Part shown: in pieces, positions 15,576-25,774 of the stretch | Position numbering within the stretch: position 1 is the stretch's first letter | How the letters are laid out: every line of letters begins with the position of its first letter | From: a bacterium | GTDB taxonomy: Bacteria > Bacillota > Bacilli > Lactobacillales > Streptococcaceae | Length of the DNA stretch: 64,000 bases | NCBI GenBank assembly: GCA_905221065.1 | Contig: CAJNBS010000004.1 | Location: forward strand, 70,708-134,707 | Reading direction: 5' to 3' | The notes under the pieces: model-generated | Seen by the model: only the letters and a program-made list of their open reading frames with translations | The model's database searches: none | What the model was told of the DNA's origin: nothing | Made by a program: the position numbers and the translations under genes

Positions 15576-17339
15576 ATGAAACGTAGTATGTATGCTGGTC
15601 GTGTTCGTGAGGAACACATCGGACAAGAAATTACCTTGAAAGGATGGGTTAGCCGTCGTCGTGACCTTGGTGGTTTGATCTTTATCGACCTTCGTGACCG
15701 TGAAGGGATCATGCAGTTGGTTATCAACCCTGAAAAAGTATCTGCAGAGGTCATGGCAACAGCTGAAAGCCTTCGTAGTGAGTTTGTCATCGAGGTGACT
15801 GGACAAGTCGTTGCGCGTGAACAAGCCAATGATAAGTTGTCAACAGGTGCAGTTGAGTTAAATGTAACAGCTTTGACAGTGCTCAATACAGCTAAAACAA
15901 CACCATTTGAGATTAAGGATGGCATTGAGGCCAATGACGATACACGTTTGCGTTACCGTTACCTTGACCTTCGCCGTCCAGAAATGTTGGAAAATCTTAA
16001 ACTTCGTGCTAAGGTGACCCACTCTATCCGTAATTATTTGGATGAGTTGGAGTTTATCGATGTGGAGACACCATTCCTTTCTAAGTCAACGCCAGAAGGG
16101 GCGCGTGACTATTTGGTACCGTCTCGTGTTAATAAAGGGCATTTTTACGCTCTTCCTCAAAGTCCACAAATCACGAAGCAGTTGTTGATGAATGCTGGTT
16201 TTGACCGTTACTACCAAATCGTCAAATGTTTCCGTGACGAGGACTTGCGTGGAGACCGCCAGCCTGAGTTCACTCAGGTCGACTTGGAAACGTCTTTCCT
16301 TACTGAGCAAGAAATCCAAGATATCACAGAAGGTTTGATTGCGCGCGTGATGAAGGAAACAAAAGGTATCGAAGTGACACTTCCATTCCCTCGTATGAAA
16401 TACGATGATGCGATGGCTCTTTACGGTTCTGATAAACCTGATACCCGTTTTGACATGTTGCTTCAGGACCTGACAGAAGTGGTCAAAGGTGTAGACTTTA
16501 AAGTCTTTTCAGAAGCACCTGCTGTAAAATCCATTGTGGTCAAAGGAGCTGCGGACAACTATTCACGTAAAGACATCGACAAGATGACAGAAGTAGCCAA
16601 ACAGTACGGTGCCAAAGGCCTTGCTTGGGTTAAGGTTGTTGATGGAGAATTAAACGGACCAGTTGCCAAATTCTTGACTGGCATCCAAGCAGAATTGACA
16701 ACAGCTCTTGCTCTTGAAGATAAGGACTTGGTTCTCTTTGTGGCAGATACGCTTGAGGTAGCCAATGCAACACTTGGTGCCCTTCGTGGACGTATTGCCA
16801 AAGAGCTTGGCTTGATTGATAATGATAAATTTAACTTCCTTTGGGTAGTTGACTGGCCAATGTTTGAATGGTCTGAAGAAGAAGGCCGTTACATGAGCGC
16901 CCACCATCCATTCACTCTTCCACAGGAAGAAACTGCTCACGAATTAGAAGGTGATTTGGCTAAGGTTCGTGCCATTGCTTACGATATCGTTTTGAACGGT
17001 TATGAACTTGGTGGTGGTAGCCTTCGTATCAACCAAAAAGACCTTCAAGAACGTATGTTCAAGGCTCTTGGTTTCTCAGCCGAGGAAGCAAATGACCAGT
17101 TTGGATTCCTTCTTGAAGCCATGGACTATGGTTTCCCACCACACGGTGGTTTGGCTATCGGACTTGACCGTTTTGTTATGTTGCTTGCAGGAGAAGAAAA
17201 TATTCGTGAAGTTATTGCCTTTCCTAAGAACAACAAGGCAACTGACCCAATGACACAAGCTCCATCAACAGTCGCTCTCAAACAACTAGAGGAACTCAGC
17301 TTACAAGTAGAAGAAGATGAAACAAGCAAAACGAATTAA
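15576..17339 (+). CDS. aspS: Aspartyl-tRNA synthetase
   Basis: The 587-residue class II enzyme charges tRNA-Asp. It has an N-terminal OB-fold anticodon domain (about 1-105), motif 2 ([18 protein letters not shown]), the bacterial GAD insertion in the middle and motif 3 ([14 protein letters not shown]). Length is normal for bacterial AspRS. An upstream TGG-TAAAAT (near 15540) resembles the hisS promoter. AGAGGAGAG precedes the ATG. The last 23 bases overlap the next gene in another frame. Confidence 0.98.
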   Translation: MKRSMYAGRVREEHIGQEITLKGWVSRRRDLGGLIFIDLRDREGIMQLVINPEKVSAEVMATAESLRSEFVIEVTGQVVAREQANDKLSTGAVELNVTALTVLNTAKTTPFEIKDGIEANDDTRLRYRYLDLRRPEMLENLKLRAKVTHSIRNYLDELEFIDVETPFLSKSTPEGARDYLVPSRVNKGHFYALPQSPQITKQLLMNAGFDRYYQIVKCFRDEDLRGDRQPEFTQVDLETSFLTEQEIQDITEGLIARVMKETKGIEVTLPFPRMKYDDAMALYGSDKPDTRFDMLLQDLTEVVKGVDFKVFSEAPAVKSIVVKGAADNYSRKDIDKMTEVAKQYGAKGLAWVKVVDGELNGPVAKFLTGIQAELTTALALEDKDLVLFVADTLEVANATLGALRGRIAKELGLIDNDKFNFLWVVDWPMFEWSEEEGRYMSAHHPFTLPQEETAHELEGDLAKVRAIAYDIVLNGYELGGGSLRINQKDLQERMFKALGFSAEEANDQFGFLLEAMDYGFPPHGGLAIGLDRFVMLLAGEENIREVIAFPKNNKATDPMTQAPSTVALKQLEELSLQVEEDETSKTN

Positions 17340-18258
17340 GCGGTGGCGCTATTATCTGCGCCGCTTTGCTTATCAGATAAAAATTTTACGTGTCTTACAA
17401 AGCATCTCTCGGGAAAAATATGATGAGAAGATTTCGGCCTCTCTGGTATATGGTTTTCTATCAGCAGTAGCGGTCAATTTCTTTTTCCAACCAGGGCATG
17501 TGTATTCGAGTGGTGCGACAGGTCTTGCACAGATTATCTCTGCCTTGAGTAATCACTGGTTTGGTTTTCATATTCCGATTTCGCTGACCTTCTACGCTAT
17601 TAATTTTCCTTTGATGGTCTTGGCCTGGTATCAGATTGGCCATAAGTTCACCGTCTTTACCTTTATCACGGTATCCATGAGTTCCTTCTTTATCCAGTTT
17701 GTCCCTGTGGCAACCTTGACGGAGGATCCTATTATCAATGCTCTCTTTGGGGGCGTTGTCATGGGCTTGGGGATTGGTTTTGCTCTTCGAAACAATATCT
17801 CCAGCGGTGGGACAGATATTGTCAGTCTGACCATTCGCAAGAAAACAGGTAAGAATGTCGGCAGTATCTCTTTCTTGGTAAATGGGACCATCATGCTGAT
17901 AGCAGGTTTGACCTTTGGTTGGAAATACGCCCTCTACTCTATGATTACTATCTTTGTCTCTAGCCGTGTGACAGACGCTGTCTTTACTAAGCAAAAACGC
18001 ATGCAGGCCATGATTGTGACCAATCATCCAGACAAGGTAATTGAAAAAATCCATAAAAAATTGCACCGCGGAGCAACCATGATCCACGATGCAGAAGGAA
18101 CTTATAATCACGAAAGAAAGGCAGTGTTAATCACTGTCATTACACGTGCAGAGTTTAATGAATTTAAACAGATTATGAAACAGGTGGATCCAAGCGCCTT
18201 TGTCTCTGTATCGGAGAATGTTCATATTCTGGGACGATTCGTTGAAACAGAAAATTAG
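17317..18258 (+). CDS. YitT-family membrane protein (DUF161/DUF2179)
   Basis: The 313-residue protein has five to six membrane helices (about 40-225) of the YitT type, including the block [12 protein letters not shown], and a soluble C-terminal domain (about 235-310) of the DUF2179 type. The transported or sensed molecule is not established for the family. The start lies inside the end of aspS (23-base overlap); an internal start would delete only the basic N terminus. Co-transcription with aspS is likely. Confidence 0.82.
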   Translation: MKQAKRIKRWRYYLRRFAYQIKILRVLQSISREKYDEKISASLVYGFLSAVAVNFFFQPGHVYSSGATGLAQIISALSNHWFGFHIPISLTFYAINFPLMVLAWYQIGHKFTVFTFITVSMSSFFIQFVPVATLTEDPIINALFGGVVMGLGIGFALRNNISSGGTDIVSLTIRKKTGKNVGSISFLVNGTIMLIAGLTFGWKYALYSMITIFVSSRVTDAVFTKQKRMQAMIVTNHPDKVIEKIHKKLHRGATMIHDAEGTYNHERKAVLITVITRAEFNEFKQIMKQVDPSAFVSVSENVHILGRFVETEN

Positions 18259-18263
18259 TAATC

Positions 18264-18293
18264 AAAAAAACCAGCGCGAGCTGGTTTTTATTT
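18264..18293. terminator. Bidirectional terminator between the YitT gene and malR
   Basis: AAAAACCAGC pairs with GCTGGTTTTT around GCGA. Its right end overlaps the malR stop region. Confidence 0.85.
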
Positions 18294-19274
18294 TTCAATA
18301 ATTTTGTGGGCAATCAATTGGCGGTAGCAAATTTGTTTATTGCTTTTAGCATCGTTGATAATCTGAAGAATGGTTTCAAATGATGTTCGACCAAGTTCTA
18401 GGCTATTAATATCGACATAGGCTGCCAAGTTGAGCTTGGGATTGACCGAGTCGAAGCTGAGAACAGGGATATCCAGTTGGTGCTTTGCGATGTAATCACA
18501 GACCCCTTCAGCTAGGAGGCTATCAGTTGTGATGATAGCATCAATCATAGGATCATGTTTAAACAAACGCTTACTGAATTGATACCCTTTTTCTTCTAGA
18601 AATTCGTTCGCAAAATAGGTCAAGTTACTATCAAGAGGCAGTTGGTACTGTTTGAGTGCTGACTCATAGCCTGTTAAACGGTCTTGCGTTACGAAGAGTC
18701 GCTTAGTCCCTCCAATAAAGGCAATTCGTTTGCAGCCTTTTTTGATAAAATATTCAGTCGCATCAAAGCCAGCTTGAACATTGTCATTATCGACAAGTGG
18801 AATGAAGGGGGACAGAGATTTTCCTAGGATGAGGAAGGGGAACTGCTCATCAGCCACCAGTTTGACTAAAGGATCCTCCTCTTCGGCATAAAGGAAAATT
18901 AAACCGTCCACACGTTTACCATAGACCATTTGTGAGATGGCAGTAAGGCGCTCCTTCTCATCTTTCCCTGTTGCTATCTGAATGGCATAGTGGTTTTCAG
19001 AGGCGACTTGAGAGATGCCACGTAGGACTGATGGAAAGAAAGGATTTTGATAGAATGCGTCTGAGTCGTCAGGAAGCACCAAGCCGATAACTTGGGTATA
19101 ACTGCTTACCAAGCTACGAGCGTTGAGGTTGGGATGGTAATTAAGCTCCTTCATAGCCTTGCGAACGCGTTTTTTTGTTTCGTCGCTAATGGTTGATTTA
19201 TTTTGAATAACACGGGTTACGGTTGAAGGCGAAACACCAGCAGCCTTGGCCACGTCTTTAATCGTAACGGGCAT
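18288..19274 (-). CDS. malR: Maltose/maltodextrin operon repressor, LacI family
   Basis: The 328-residue protein has an N-terminal LacI helix-turn-helix (TIKDVAKAAGVSPSTVTRVI, residues 4-23) and a periplasmic-binding-protein-like effector domain (about 60-328). It represses the mal operons and is released by maltose-type sugars in pneumococcus. It follows malA by nine bases on the same strand. Its likely operators (CGCAAACGTTTGCG type) lie at 23791-23804 and 24174-24187. Confidence 0.95.
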   Translation of the reverse strand: MPVTIKDVAKAAGVSPSTVTRVIQNKSTISDETKKRVRKAMKELNYHPNLNARSLVSSYTQVIGLVLPDDSDAFYQNPFFPSVLRGISQVASENHYAIQIATGKDEKERLTAISQMVYGKRVDGLIFLYAEEEDPLVKLVADEQFPFLILGKSLSPFIPLVDNDNVQAGFDATEYFIKKGCKRIAFIGGTKRLFVTQDRLTGYESALKQYQLPLDSNLTYFANEFLEEKGYQFSKRLFKHDPMIDAIITTDSLLAEGVCDYIAKHQLDIPVLSFDSVNPKLNLAAYVDINSLELGRTSFETILQIINDAKSNKQICYRQLIAHKIIEK

Positions 19275-19283
19275 AAAAATCTC

Positions 19284-20084
19284 CTATTTATGATAATCTG
19301 GATCACGGAAATGCGTTTTATAAAAGATAGTGACCAGATATAGAACAAAAAGAATGTTTTGTACAGTAATCAGAGTTGTCATATTTTGGCCAAATAATCC
19401 CAAAATAAGCGTAATCAGAGTCGGCAATCCTAAACAGTTCAAGATAAAATGGTAGCACTCTTTAAAGGTTCTAAATGAAAAGAGGCGTGATTTCTTAGTG
19501 ATATAAAGGAGAAGACTGGCTCCTAGAGAGATGATAAAGAAATTCAAACCAAAGAGGAAGCTAGCACCGAGAACTAGGAAGAGACTGATATAGACACGAT
19601 TTTGTTGGTACCAGTCCTTAGAAATTGCTTGGGTCAAGCTGTCTTTACTTTTGAAACTCTCAGTCTGAATGGCTCGGTAAGAGATGCGAGTCAGTTCCTT
19701 GCTTTCCTTGCTGATGACCAGTTCTTTTGTATCGAAATGCAGTTGCAGGTCCTTCGGCAAGTCTTTGCTTTGACTTGGACCAATCACAACAGAAGGGTCT
19801 TGACTAGCTGTTCCTGTATAAGTTAAATTACCATCAACAATTCTAGCATGTTCAGAGAGGTCTTGGACAACTCCATCTGTCAGAGGTTCATAGACATTAT
19901 CGATAAAGGTTTCTAGCGGATAAGTCTCCTGTGAGCTGTTTTGGATGGCAATAGGTACCATAGACAAGCTGATAAGGAAGATACTGGTAAAGAGTAGTTG
20001 AAACCAGTTGAGCCCGAAACGTTTGGACAGGGGCTTACGAAATCCCCAAATACTTGAAAAATAGGAAAATGGATATGGAAGCAT
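19284..20084 (-). CDS. malA: Maltodextrin utilisation protein MalA (DUF1189)
   Basis: The 266-residue protein has one N-terminal membrane helix (about 28-46), an extracytoplasmic region of roughly 115 residues, and three to four C-terminal helices, the DUF1189 layout. Pneumococcal MalA occupies the same place upstream of malR; its exact function is not established. The minus-strand promoter is at 20122-20150. The ribosome site (AGAAAGAT) is weak. Confidence 0.85.
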   Translation of the reverse strand: MLPYPFSYFSSIWGFRKPLSKRFGLNWFQLLFTSIFLISLSMVPIAIQNSSQETYPLETFIDNVYEPLTDGVVQDLSEHARIVDGNLTYTGTASQDPSVVIGPSQSKDLPKDLQLHFDTKELVISKESKELTRISYRAIQTESFKSKDSLTQAISKDWYQQNRVYISLFLVLGASFLFGLNFFIISLGASLLLYITKKSRLFSFRTFKECYHFILNCLGLPTLITLILGLFGQNMTTLITVQNILFVLYLVTIFYKTHFRDPDYHK

Positions 20085-20121
20085 AGGTATCTTTCTAAAA
20101 GGTGTTTTCTATATGAGTATT

Positions 20122-20150
20122 ATTATATAGAGAAATGTGCTTTATTTCAA
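20122..20150 (-). promoter_or_regulatory. malA-malR promoter
   Basis: On the minus strand: TTGAAA (20145-20150), 17-bp spacer, TATAAT (20122-20127). No MalR-type palindrome overlaps it, so malAR may be expressed constitutively. Confidence 0.7.
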
Positions 20151-20210
20151 GTCTAGGAGAGAAATTGCTTGTTGCAAGAATATTATTTACAGTAACAAGC
20201 TCCAAAATGA

Positions 20211-20248
20211 AAAAGGGTGGCGGGGATATATTATCCCTTGTCGCCACC
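20211..20248 (-). terminator. malXCD terminator overlapping the end of malD
   Basis: On the minus strand GGTGGCG pairs with CGCCACC, with an inner GGGAT/ATCCC stem, followed by CTTTTTC. The left arm is formed by the last codons of malD. Confidence 0.8.
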
Positions 20249-21073
20249 ACTTGTAAGTCCTGAAACAAAGTTCTTTTGTAGGAAGAAGAAGAGAATACAG
20301 ATTGGAAGGGCGATGAGGATAGCACCTGCTGAGAAGTAGGCAATCTTCATGTTCTTCGCATTGTTAACGAAGGTTTGGAGACCAACGGCAACAGTAAAGT
20401 ATTCTTTCTCACGAAGCAAGAAACTAGAGAGGATGTAGTCTCCGAAAGGTCCCATGAAGGCCCAGAGAGCTTGTACGGCAACCATTGGGCGAACAAGTGG
20501 AAGAACAATTTGCCAGAAGCGGCGGAAGTGTCCTGCACCGTCTAGTTTTGCAGATTCGTCTAGAGACATTGGTACTGTATCGAAGTAGCCTTTCATGAGC
20601 CAAGCATTCATCGGGATACCACCACCAACGTAGAGGAAGATGAGGAACCAGCTGTGGTTAAGGGCGTTCAACATAAGCGCCATAACGAAGAAGGCTGTCA
20701 AAGCGGCCATTGTTGGCACCATTTGGATGATCAAGAAGAAGACCAAACTTTGTTTACGAGCCAAGAAGTTGTAACGGCTGTATGCATAACCAGCAAGTAC
20801 GATGATACTTGTTTGAACAGCCATAGTAATCAAGGCGATGATCAAAGTGTTGAGGTACCAAGTACCGTACAAGGTTTCAGAGAAGAGCCCTTGGAAGTTA
20901 GCAAAACTAAAGTCGACGTTGCTGTCTAGCTTAAAGGCTACTACGTTACCAGTCTTGAAGGCTGACATAATGGTAATCAAAAGTGGATAGATAATCACGA
21001 TTGAGAGACCAATCAAGTAAAGGTATGTAAGGGTTTGAGTCAGTCTACGTTTGAGTTTAATTGAGTTATTCAT
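20231..21073 (-). CDS. malD: Maltodextrin ABC transporter permease MalD
   Basis: The 280-residue inner-membrane permease has six helices and the EAA-type cytoplasmic loop [20 protein letters not shown] that docks the ATPase. It belongs to the MalG family of the carbohydrate uptake group CUT1. I chose ATG 21073 ([10 protein letters not shown]) over an upstream in-frame start because GGAGG sits eight bases before it. Only one base separates it from the malC stop. No ATPase gene is in this operon; pneumococci use the shared ATPase MsmK, encoded elsewhere. Confidence 0.96.
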   Translation of the reverse strand: MNNSIKLKRRLTQTLTYLYLIGLSIVIIYPLLITIMSAFKTGNVVAFKLDSNVDFSFANFQGLFSETLYGTWYLNTLIIALITMAVQTSIIVLAGYAYSRYNFLARKQSLVFFLIIQMVPTMAALTAFFVMALMLNALNHSWFLIFLYVGGGIPMNAWLMKGYFDTVPMSLDESAKLDGAGHFRRFWQIVLPLVRPMVAVQALWAFMGPFGDYILSSFLLREKEYFTVAVGLQTFVNNAKNMKIAYFSAGAILIALPICILFFFLQKNFVSGLTSGGDKG

Positions 21074-21074
21074 C

Positions 21075-22367
21075 TTAGACGTCCTCCATATCAAATGCGT
21101 GTAGTTTCTTGAATGCAATCATAGAGATTGAGATGACAATGATAGAGATAATCAAGGTAACAGCTGCCGCCATAGAGTATTGAGGAGATGTACCTGTTGT
21201 CAAACGGTAAATCCATGAAATCAAGATATCGGTTGAACCAGCTCCACCACCGACACTACCAGGTCCTCCAGCGTTGAAGAGGTACATGATAGAGAAGTTG
21301 TTAAAGTTGAAGGTGTATTGACTGATCAAAGTAGGTGCCGCAACAGCCAAGATCATTGGGAAAGTGATGTTGCGGAATTTTTGCCAAGCATTGGCACCAT
21401 CAATATAAGCTGCTTCGTAAAGGTCATTAGGAATAGATTGCAAGATACCCAAAGTCAAAACGTAGATGTATGGGAATCCGAGCCAACCTTGCATCATAAT
21501 CAAGGCAATCTTAGTCCAAGTTGGGTCTGTTTTCCAAGGAATAAGAGCCCCATCAAGGAAAGGAAGGAATTTAGCCAAGATTGGCAATACTTGAGTGTTG
21601 ATAGCTCCGACACTATCGTTAAACATGTTTGAGAATGTCAAGATAGTGATGAAGGCTGGGACAGCCCAAGGAAGAAGGAAAATAACACCGAAGATACGTT
21701 TTCCTTTGATAAACGGTTGGTTAGCAATGATAGCTGTGAAGATACCGATGACGATTTGTAAAGTAGAAGCTGCCAAAGCCCAGATGATAGTCCAAGAAAG
21801 AACGGCACCAAAGGCTGAACGGAAGGTACTCAAGCTCCAGATGTTTGTAAAGTTTGTCAAACCAACCCAGTCCAATAATTTGTTTGGTGGCAAGTGTTGG
21901 AAGTCGTAGTTAGTAAAGGCGATCATCAAGGTTACGATAACTGGGAAGATAATCGCGAATGTCATGGCAACATAAGATGGGATGATCAAGAGGTAAGGGA
22001 AGCCATTTTCATAGATTCCTTTGATCATATCTTTGAGGCTACATGGAACTGGAATTCCATTGTTAATGCGTTTTGCAATTGTATGTGCATCTTTAATATT
22101 TGAGAAATAAAAGAGCACATAAACGACTACAAAGATTAAATGGAAGGCACCACGAATCAGCATAAAGAGGGAATTATCTCGACCTGGTTTGTCACCAAGA
22201 GTGATGAGATTGCTCAATTCAGGGGCTGCAAGTGCTAGGAAGTAAAGGACAAATACAAGGGTTACACCAAGGAAGATAAAACCTTTTGCTTTTTGTTTAT
22301 TGTAAATCTGTCCTAACCCAGGAATGATAGACAGCAGGGCTGCTTTACTAGGTTGTTGCTTTTCCAT
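21075..22367 (-). CDS. malC: Maltodextrin ABC transporter permease MalC
   Basis: The 430-residue MalF-type permease has an N-terminal extension with two to three extra helices, then the six-helix core with the EAA loop [20 protein letters not shown]. It pairs with MalD to form the channel for maltodextrins delivered by MalX. The start MEKQQPSK at 22367 is preferred because AAAGGAG precedes it by seven bases; an in-frame ATG 15 bases earlier overlaps that site. A GC-rich hairpin separates it from malX. Confidence 0.96.
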   Translation of the reverse strand: MEKQQPSKAALLSIIPGLGQIYNKQKAKGFIFLGVTLVFVLYFLALAAPELSNLITLGDKPGRDNSLFMLIRGAFHLIFVVVYVLFYFSNIKDAHTIAKRINNGIPVPCSLKDMIKGIYENGFPYLLIIPSYVAMTFAIIFPVIVTLMIAFTNYDFQHLPPNKLLDWVGLTNFTNIWSLSTFRSAFGAVLSWTIIWALAASTLQIVIGIFTAIIANQPFIKGKRIFGVIFLLPWAVPAFITILTFSNMFNDSVGAINTQVLPILAKFLPFLDGALIPWKTDPTWTKIALIMMQGWLGFPYIYVLTLGILQSIPNDLYEAAYIDGANAWQKFRNITFPMILAVAAPTLISQYTFNFNNFSIMYLFNAGGPGSVGGGAGSTDILISWIYRLTTGTSPQYSMAAAVTLIISIIVISISMIAFKKLHAFDMEDV

Positions 22368-22437
22368 AATAACTCCTTTCATAGGATACTGGTTTCTAGA
22401 TAAAACCTAAACTATTTATGTTTCTATTGATAAATTC

Positions 22438-22466
22438 AAAGGGGGATTTGATTTCCACCCCCCTTG
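22438..22466 (-). terminator. malX-malC intergenic hairpin
   Basis: On the minus strand AAGGGGGG pairs with CCCCCTT around a roughly ten-base loop. The following T-run is weak, so it is more likely a partial terminator or mRNA stabiliser that lets malX accumulate above malCD. Confidence 0.65.
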
Positions 22467-22476
22467 AACAAATTTT

Positions 22477-23748
22477 TTATTCACCAAATTTTTGTTTGAT
22501 TGTTTCTTTGATCAATGTTACAGCATCGTTAGCAGCTGTTTTAGCATCTTTCTTACCACTTACAGAGTCAAAGAGCATGTTAGCAGCTGGTTCCCAAACT
22601 GCAGACATTTGAGAGATGTTTGGCATTGGTTGAGCGTTCTTGAACTGTTTGATAACAGCTGTTGTCAACTCATCGTTTTTACCTTCAGCGTATGAACGAG
22701 CTTCAGTGTTAGCTGGGATTTCGTTAGTTGCATCGTAGAAGGCTTTTTGTTGTTCAGTTGAAACAAGGAAGTCTACAAATTTTTGTGCGCCTTCAAGGTT
22801 CTTAGTGCTTGATGGGATGATCCAAGCTTTACCACCACCGAATGCTGAGTAGTCTTTTCCGTTTGGAAGAGTTGGGATAGTTGCAACACCGTAGTTTACT
22901 TTAGCATCTTTGAATGCTTGAGCTTTCCAAGGTCCGTCGATGATAGCAGCTGTTTTACCTTCTTGGAATTGAGTTTGGATTAAGTTTCCAGCAGCTGTAC
23001 CATCTTGCATACCTTTAGGCCATTTTTCGTACCAAGATTTAGCGTAGTTGATACCTGCGATAGAACCGTCGTTAGCAAGACCGATGTCTTTAGCATCTTT
23101 ACCGTTTTGACCGAATACGTAAGCACCGTTACCAGCAAGAAGTCCGTATGCATAGTAGAAGTTTGTCCAGTCAGCTAGGAAAGCAGAAGTTTTTCCATCT
23201 TCTCCAGCGAATGCGTATTTGCTGTCTTTAGCAAGGTTTTCCAAGTCAGCAAATGTTTTTGGAGCTTCTTTTACCAAGTCTTTGTTGTAGTACATAACAA
23301 GTGACTCGATAACGGCAGGAGCACCGTAAACTTTACCGTCAGCAGCTGTTACAAGAGATTTAGTTTTATCATCTGTTTTAGCGCCATCGCTCAATTTAAC
23401 TTCTGAAAGTTGTCCGTCAGTACCAAGGCTACCTACACGGTCGTATGGAGCCATCATAACGTCAGCGGCTTGACCTGATTGGTTGTCAAGAGAAAGTTTG
23501 TCAAGACCACCAAGTTGGTCACCAGATTTGATGTTAACTTTTGTTCCTGATTCTTTTTCATAAGCTTTAGCAACTGTTTCAGCATAAGCTTTGTATTGGT
23601 CTTCAACGTAAAGAGTGATTTCTTTCGCTTCAGATGAACCAGAATCAGCAGGCTTATCAGCAGTTTTGCTTCCGCAAGCTACTAAAAGCAAGCTAGCAAG
23701 TGTAACAGTTCCAAGCACAGCAGCGCTCTTCATGAATTTAGATGACAT
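22477..23748 (-). CDS. malX: Maltodextrin-binding lipoprotein MalX
   Basis: The 423-residue solute-binding protein begins with a lipoprotein signal ending LLVAC, with the lipidated Cys at 25, and a Ser/Ala-rich linker. The rest is a family 1 sugar-binding fold with typical blocks such as VMMAPYDRVG and AAIIDGPWKAQAF. It captures maltodextrins and passes them to MalC/MalD. AGGAGG precedes the start on the minus strand. Codon use is strongly biased. The promoter carries a MalR operator. Confidence 0.97.
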   Translation of the reverse strand: MSSKFMKSAAVLGTVTLASLLLVACGSKTADKPADSGSSEAKEITLYVEDQYKAYAETVAKAYEKESGTKVNIKSGDQLGGLDKLSLDNQSGQAADVMMAPYDRVGSLGTDGQLSEVKLSDGAKTDDKTKSLVTAADGKVYGAPAVIESLVMYYNKDLVKEAPKTFADLENLAKDSKYAFAGEDGKTSAFLADWTNFYYAYGLLAGNGAYVFGQNGKDAKDIGLANDGSIAGINYAKSWYEKWPKGMQDGTAAGNLIQTQFQEGKTAAIIDGPWKAQAFKDAKVNYGVATIPTLPNGKDYSAFGGGKAWIIPSSTKNLEGAQKFVDFLVSTEQQKAFYDATNEIPANTEARSYAEGKNDELTTAVIKQFKNAQPMPNISQMSAVWEPAANMLFDSVSGKKDAKTAANDAVTLIKETIKQKFGE

Positions 23749-23790
23749 AGTGTATTCCTCCTAAAGAATAACAAATTTTATAATGAGGAA

Positions 23791-23845
23791 ACGCAAACGT
23801 TTTCCTTTATGGGACTAGTATAGCACAAATAGAAAACGGTTGCAA
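23791..23845 (-). promoter_or_regulatory. malXCD promoter with MalR operator
   Basis: On the minus strand: TTGCAA (23840-23845), 17-bp spacer, TATACT (23817-23822). Downstream of the start lies ACGCAAACGTTTTC (23791-23804), one half identical to the perfect palindrome at malQ and the other imperfect. A repressor bound there would block the start site. Confidence 0.82.
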
Positions 23846-23849
23846 GTGT

Positions 23850-24130
23850 TTTTTGTAAAAATTTTAAAAAAATTTCACGGGAATGGTAAGCGTTTTATTC
23901 GTTTATAATAGAAGAAAAGTCAGAAAATATATTTTCATGATTTTACTGAAATTATTTAGGGAAACGATTGCCTAGATTTTGAGCAAAAATAAATTGCTCT
24001 AGACCAAAAGTAGGCTAAGTTGAGCCTTCTATTTGTAGTTGAAGAAGATTTTGTAAATAGAAAAGGAAAATGTATATGTATACATAAAGAAGGACAACTT
24101 TTTTTAAAAAAATAATCAAAAGTTTTTTAA
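23850..24130. other. Central part of the malX-malQ divergent region
   Basis: This AT-rich stretch between the two mal promoters holds no gene that I can support. It contains scattered half-operators such as TAAGCGTTTTA near 23888 and GGAAACGATTGCC near 23960; the latter resembles a CcpA or LacI-family half-site. A weak hairpin lies near 23985-24035. Confidence 0.4.
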
Positions 24131-24136
24131 AAACGC

Positions 24137-24187
24137 TTGCAATTATTCCAAAAATAAAGTATACTTATCTTAACGCAAACGTTTGCG
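24137..24187 (+). promoter_or_regulatory. malQP promoter with perfect MalR operator
   Basis: TTGCAA (24137-24142), 17-bp spacer, TATACT (24160-24165), followed at 24174-24187 by CGCAAACGTTTGCG, a perfect 14-bp palindrome. The operator covers the expected start near 24172. A second half-like site, AAACGCTTGCAA (24131-24142), overlaps the -35. Confidence 0.88.
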
Positions 24188-24231
24188 CCCAAAAATGAAA
24201 ATTTAAACTACAAATACACGAGGTGTTGTTT

Positions 24232-25749
24232 ATGAAAAAACGTCAAAGTGGTGTGTTGATGCACATCTCTTCTCTCCCAGGAGCCTACGGAATCGGATCA
24301 TTTGGTAAAAGTGCTTACGACTTCGTTGATTTCTTGGTTCGTACCAAACAACGTTACTGGCAAATCCTTCCATTAGGAACAACTAGTTACGGGGATTCTC
24401 CTTACCAATCTTTCTCAGCCTTCGCAGGGAACACTCACTTTATCGATTTGGATATCTTGGTGGAGCAAGGTTTGTTGGAAGCAAGTGACCTTGAAGGAGT
24501 TGACTTTGGTAGCGATGCGTCTGAAGTTGACTATGCTAAGATTTACTATGCACGTCGTCCTCTTTTAGAAAAAGCGGTGAAACGTTTCTTTGAAGTTGGA
24601 GATGTTAAAGATTTTGAGAAATTTGCTCAAGACAATCAATCATGGCTTGAGCTCTTTGCTGAGTATATGGCTATCAAAGAGCATTTTGAAAATCTTGCTT
24701 GGACAGAATGGCCAGATGCAGATGCGCGTGCTCGTAAAGCTTCAGCACTTGAAAGTTACCGTGAGCAATTGGCAGACAAGTTGGTTTACCACCGTGTGAC
24801 TCAATACTTCTTCTTCCAACAATGGTTGAAATTGAAAGCTTACGCTAACGATAACCACATCGAAATCGTTGGGGATATGCCAATCTACGTAGCGGAAGAT
24901 TCAAGCGATATGTGGGCAAATCCACATCTCTTCAAGACAGATGTCAACGGTAAGGCGACTTGCATCGCAGGATGCCCACCAGATGAGTTTTCTGCAACTG
25001 GTCAACTTTGGGGTAACCCAATTTATGACTGGGAAGCAATGGACAAAGATGGTTACAAATGGTGGATTGAACGCTTGCGTGAAAGCTTCAAAATCTACGA
25101 CATCGTTCGTATCGACCACTTCCGTGGTTTCGAATCTTACTGGGAAATCCCTGCTGGTTCCGATACAGCAGCACCTGGTGAGTGGGTCAAAGGTCCTGGC
25201 TACAAGCTTTTTGCAGCCGTTAAGGAAGAACTTGGTGAGCTAAACATCATCGCTGAAGACCTTGGCTTCATGACAGATGAAGTTATTGAGTTGCGTGAAC
25301 GTACTGGATTCCCAGGAATGAAGATTCTTCAATTTGCCTTCAACCCAGAAGACGAAAGTATCGATAGCCCACACTTGGCACCTGCTAACTCAGTTATGTA
25401 CACAGGAACACACGATAACAACACGGTCCTTGGTTGGTACCGTAACGAGATCGATGATGCGACTCGTGAGTACATGGCTCGCTACACGAACCGTAAAGAA
25501 TACGAAACAGTGCCACACGCTATGCTTCGTACAGTCTTTTCATCAGTTAGCTTCATGGCAATTGCAACTATGCAAGATTTGCTTGAATTGGATGAGACAG
25601 CTCGTATGAACTTCCCATCTACCCTTGGTGGAAACTGGTCTTGGCGTATGACTGAAGATCAATTGACACCAGCTGTCGAGGAAGGTTTGCTTGACTTGAC
25701 AACAATCTATCGACGAATTAATGAAAATTTGGTAGAATTAAAGAAATAA
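24232..25749 (+). CDS. malQ: 4-alpha-glucanotransferase (amylomaltase)
   Basis: The 505-residue GH77 enzyme transfers glucan segments between maltodextrins in the cytoplasm, supplying chains for the phosphorylase and releasing glucose. Family blocks visible are [42 protein letters not shown] (nucleophile Asp), IAEDLGFMT (acid-base Glu) and GTHDNNT. I chose ATG 24232 over GTG 24223, which lies inside the ribosome site GAGGTG. It is followed by malP after 25 bases. Confidence 0.97.
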   Translation: MKKRQSGVLMHISSLPGAYGIGSFGKSAYDFVDFLVRTKQRYWQILPLGTTSYGDSPYQSFSAFAGNTHFIDLDILVEQGLLEASDLEGVDFGSDASEVDYAKIYYARRPLLEKAVKRFFEVGDVKDFEKFAQDNQSWLELFAEYMAIKEHFENLAWTEWPDADARARKASALESYREQLADKLVYHRVTQYFFFQQWLKLKAYANDNHIEIVGDMPIYVAEDSSDMWANPHLFKTDVNGKATCIAGCPPDEFSATGQLWGNPIYDWEAMDKDGYKWWIERLRESFKIYDIVRIDHFRGFESYWEIPAGSDTAAPGEWVKGPGYKLFAAVKEELGELNIIAEDLGFMTDEVIELRERTGFPGMKILQFAFNPEDESIDSPHLAPANSVMYTGTHDNNTVLGWYRNEIDDATREYMARYTNRKEYETVPHAMLRTVFSSVSFMAIATMQDLLELDETARMNFPSTLGGNWSWRMTEDQLTPAVEEGLLDLTTIYRRINENLVELKK

Positions 25750-25774
25750 TACAATATCAGGAGACACCTTAAAC

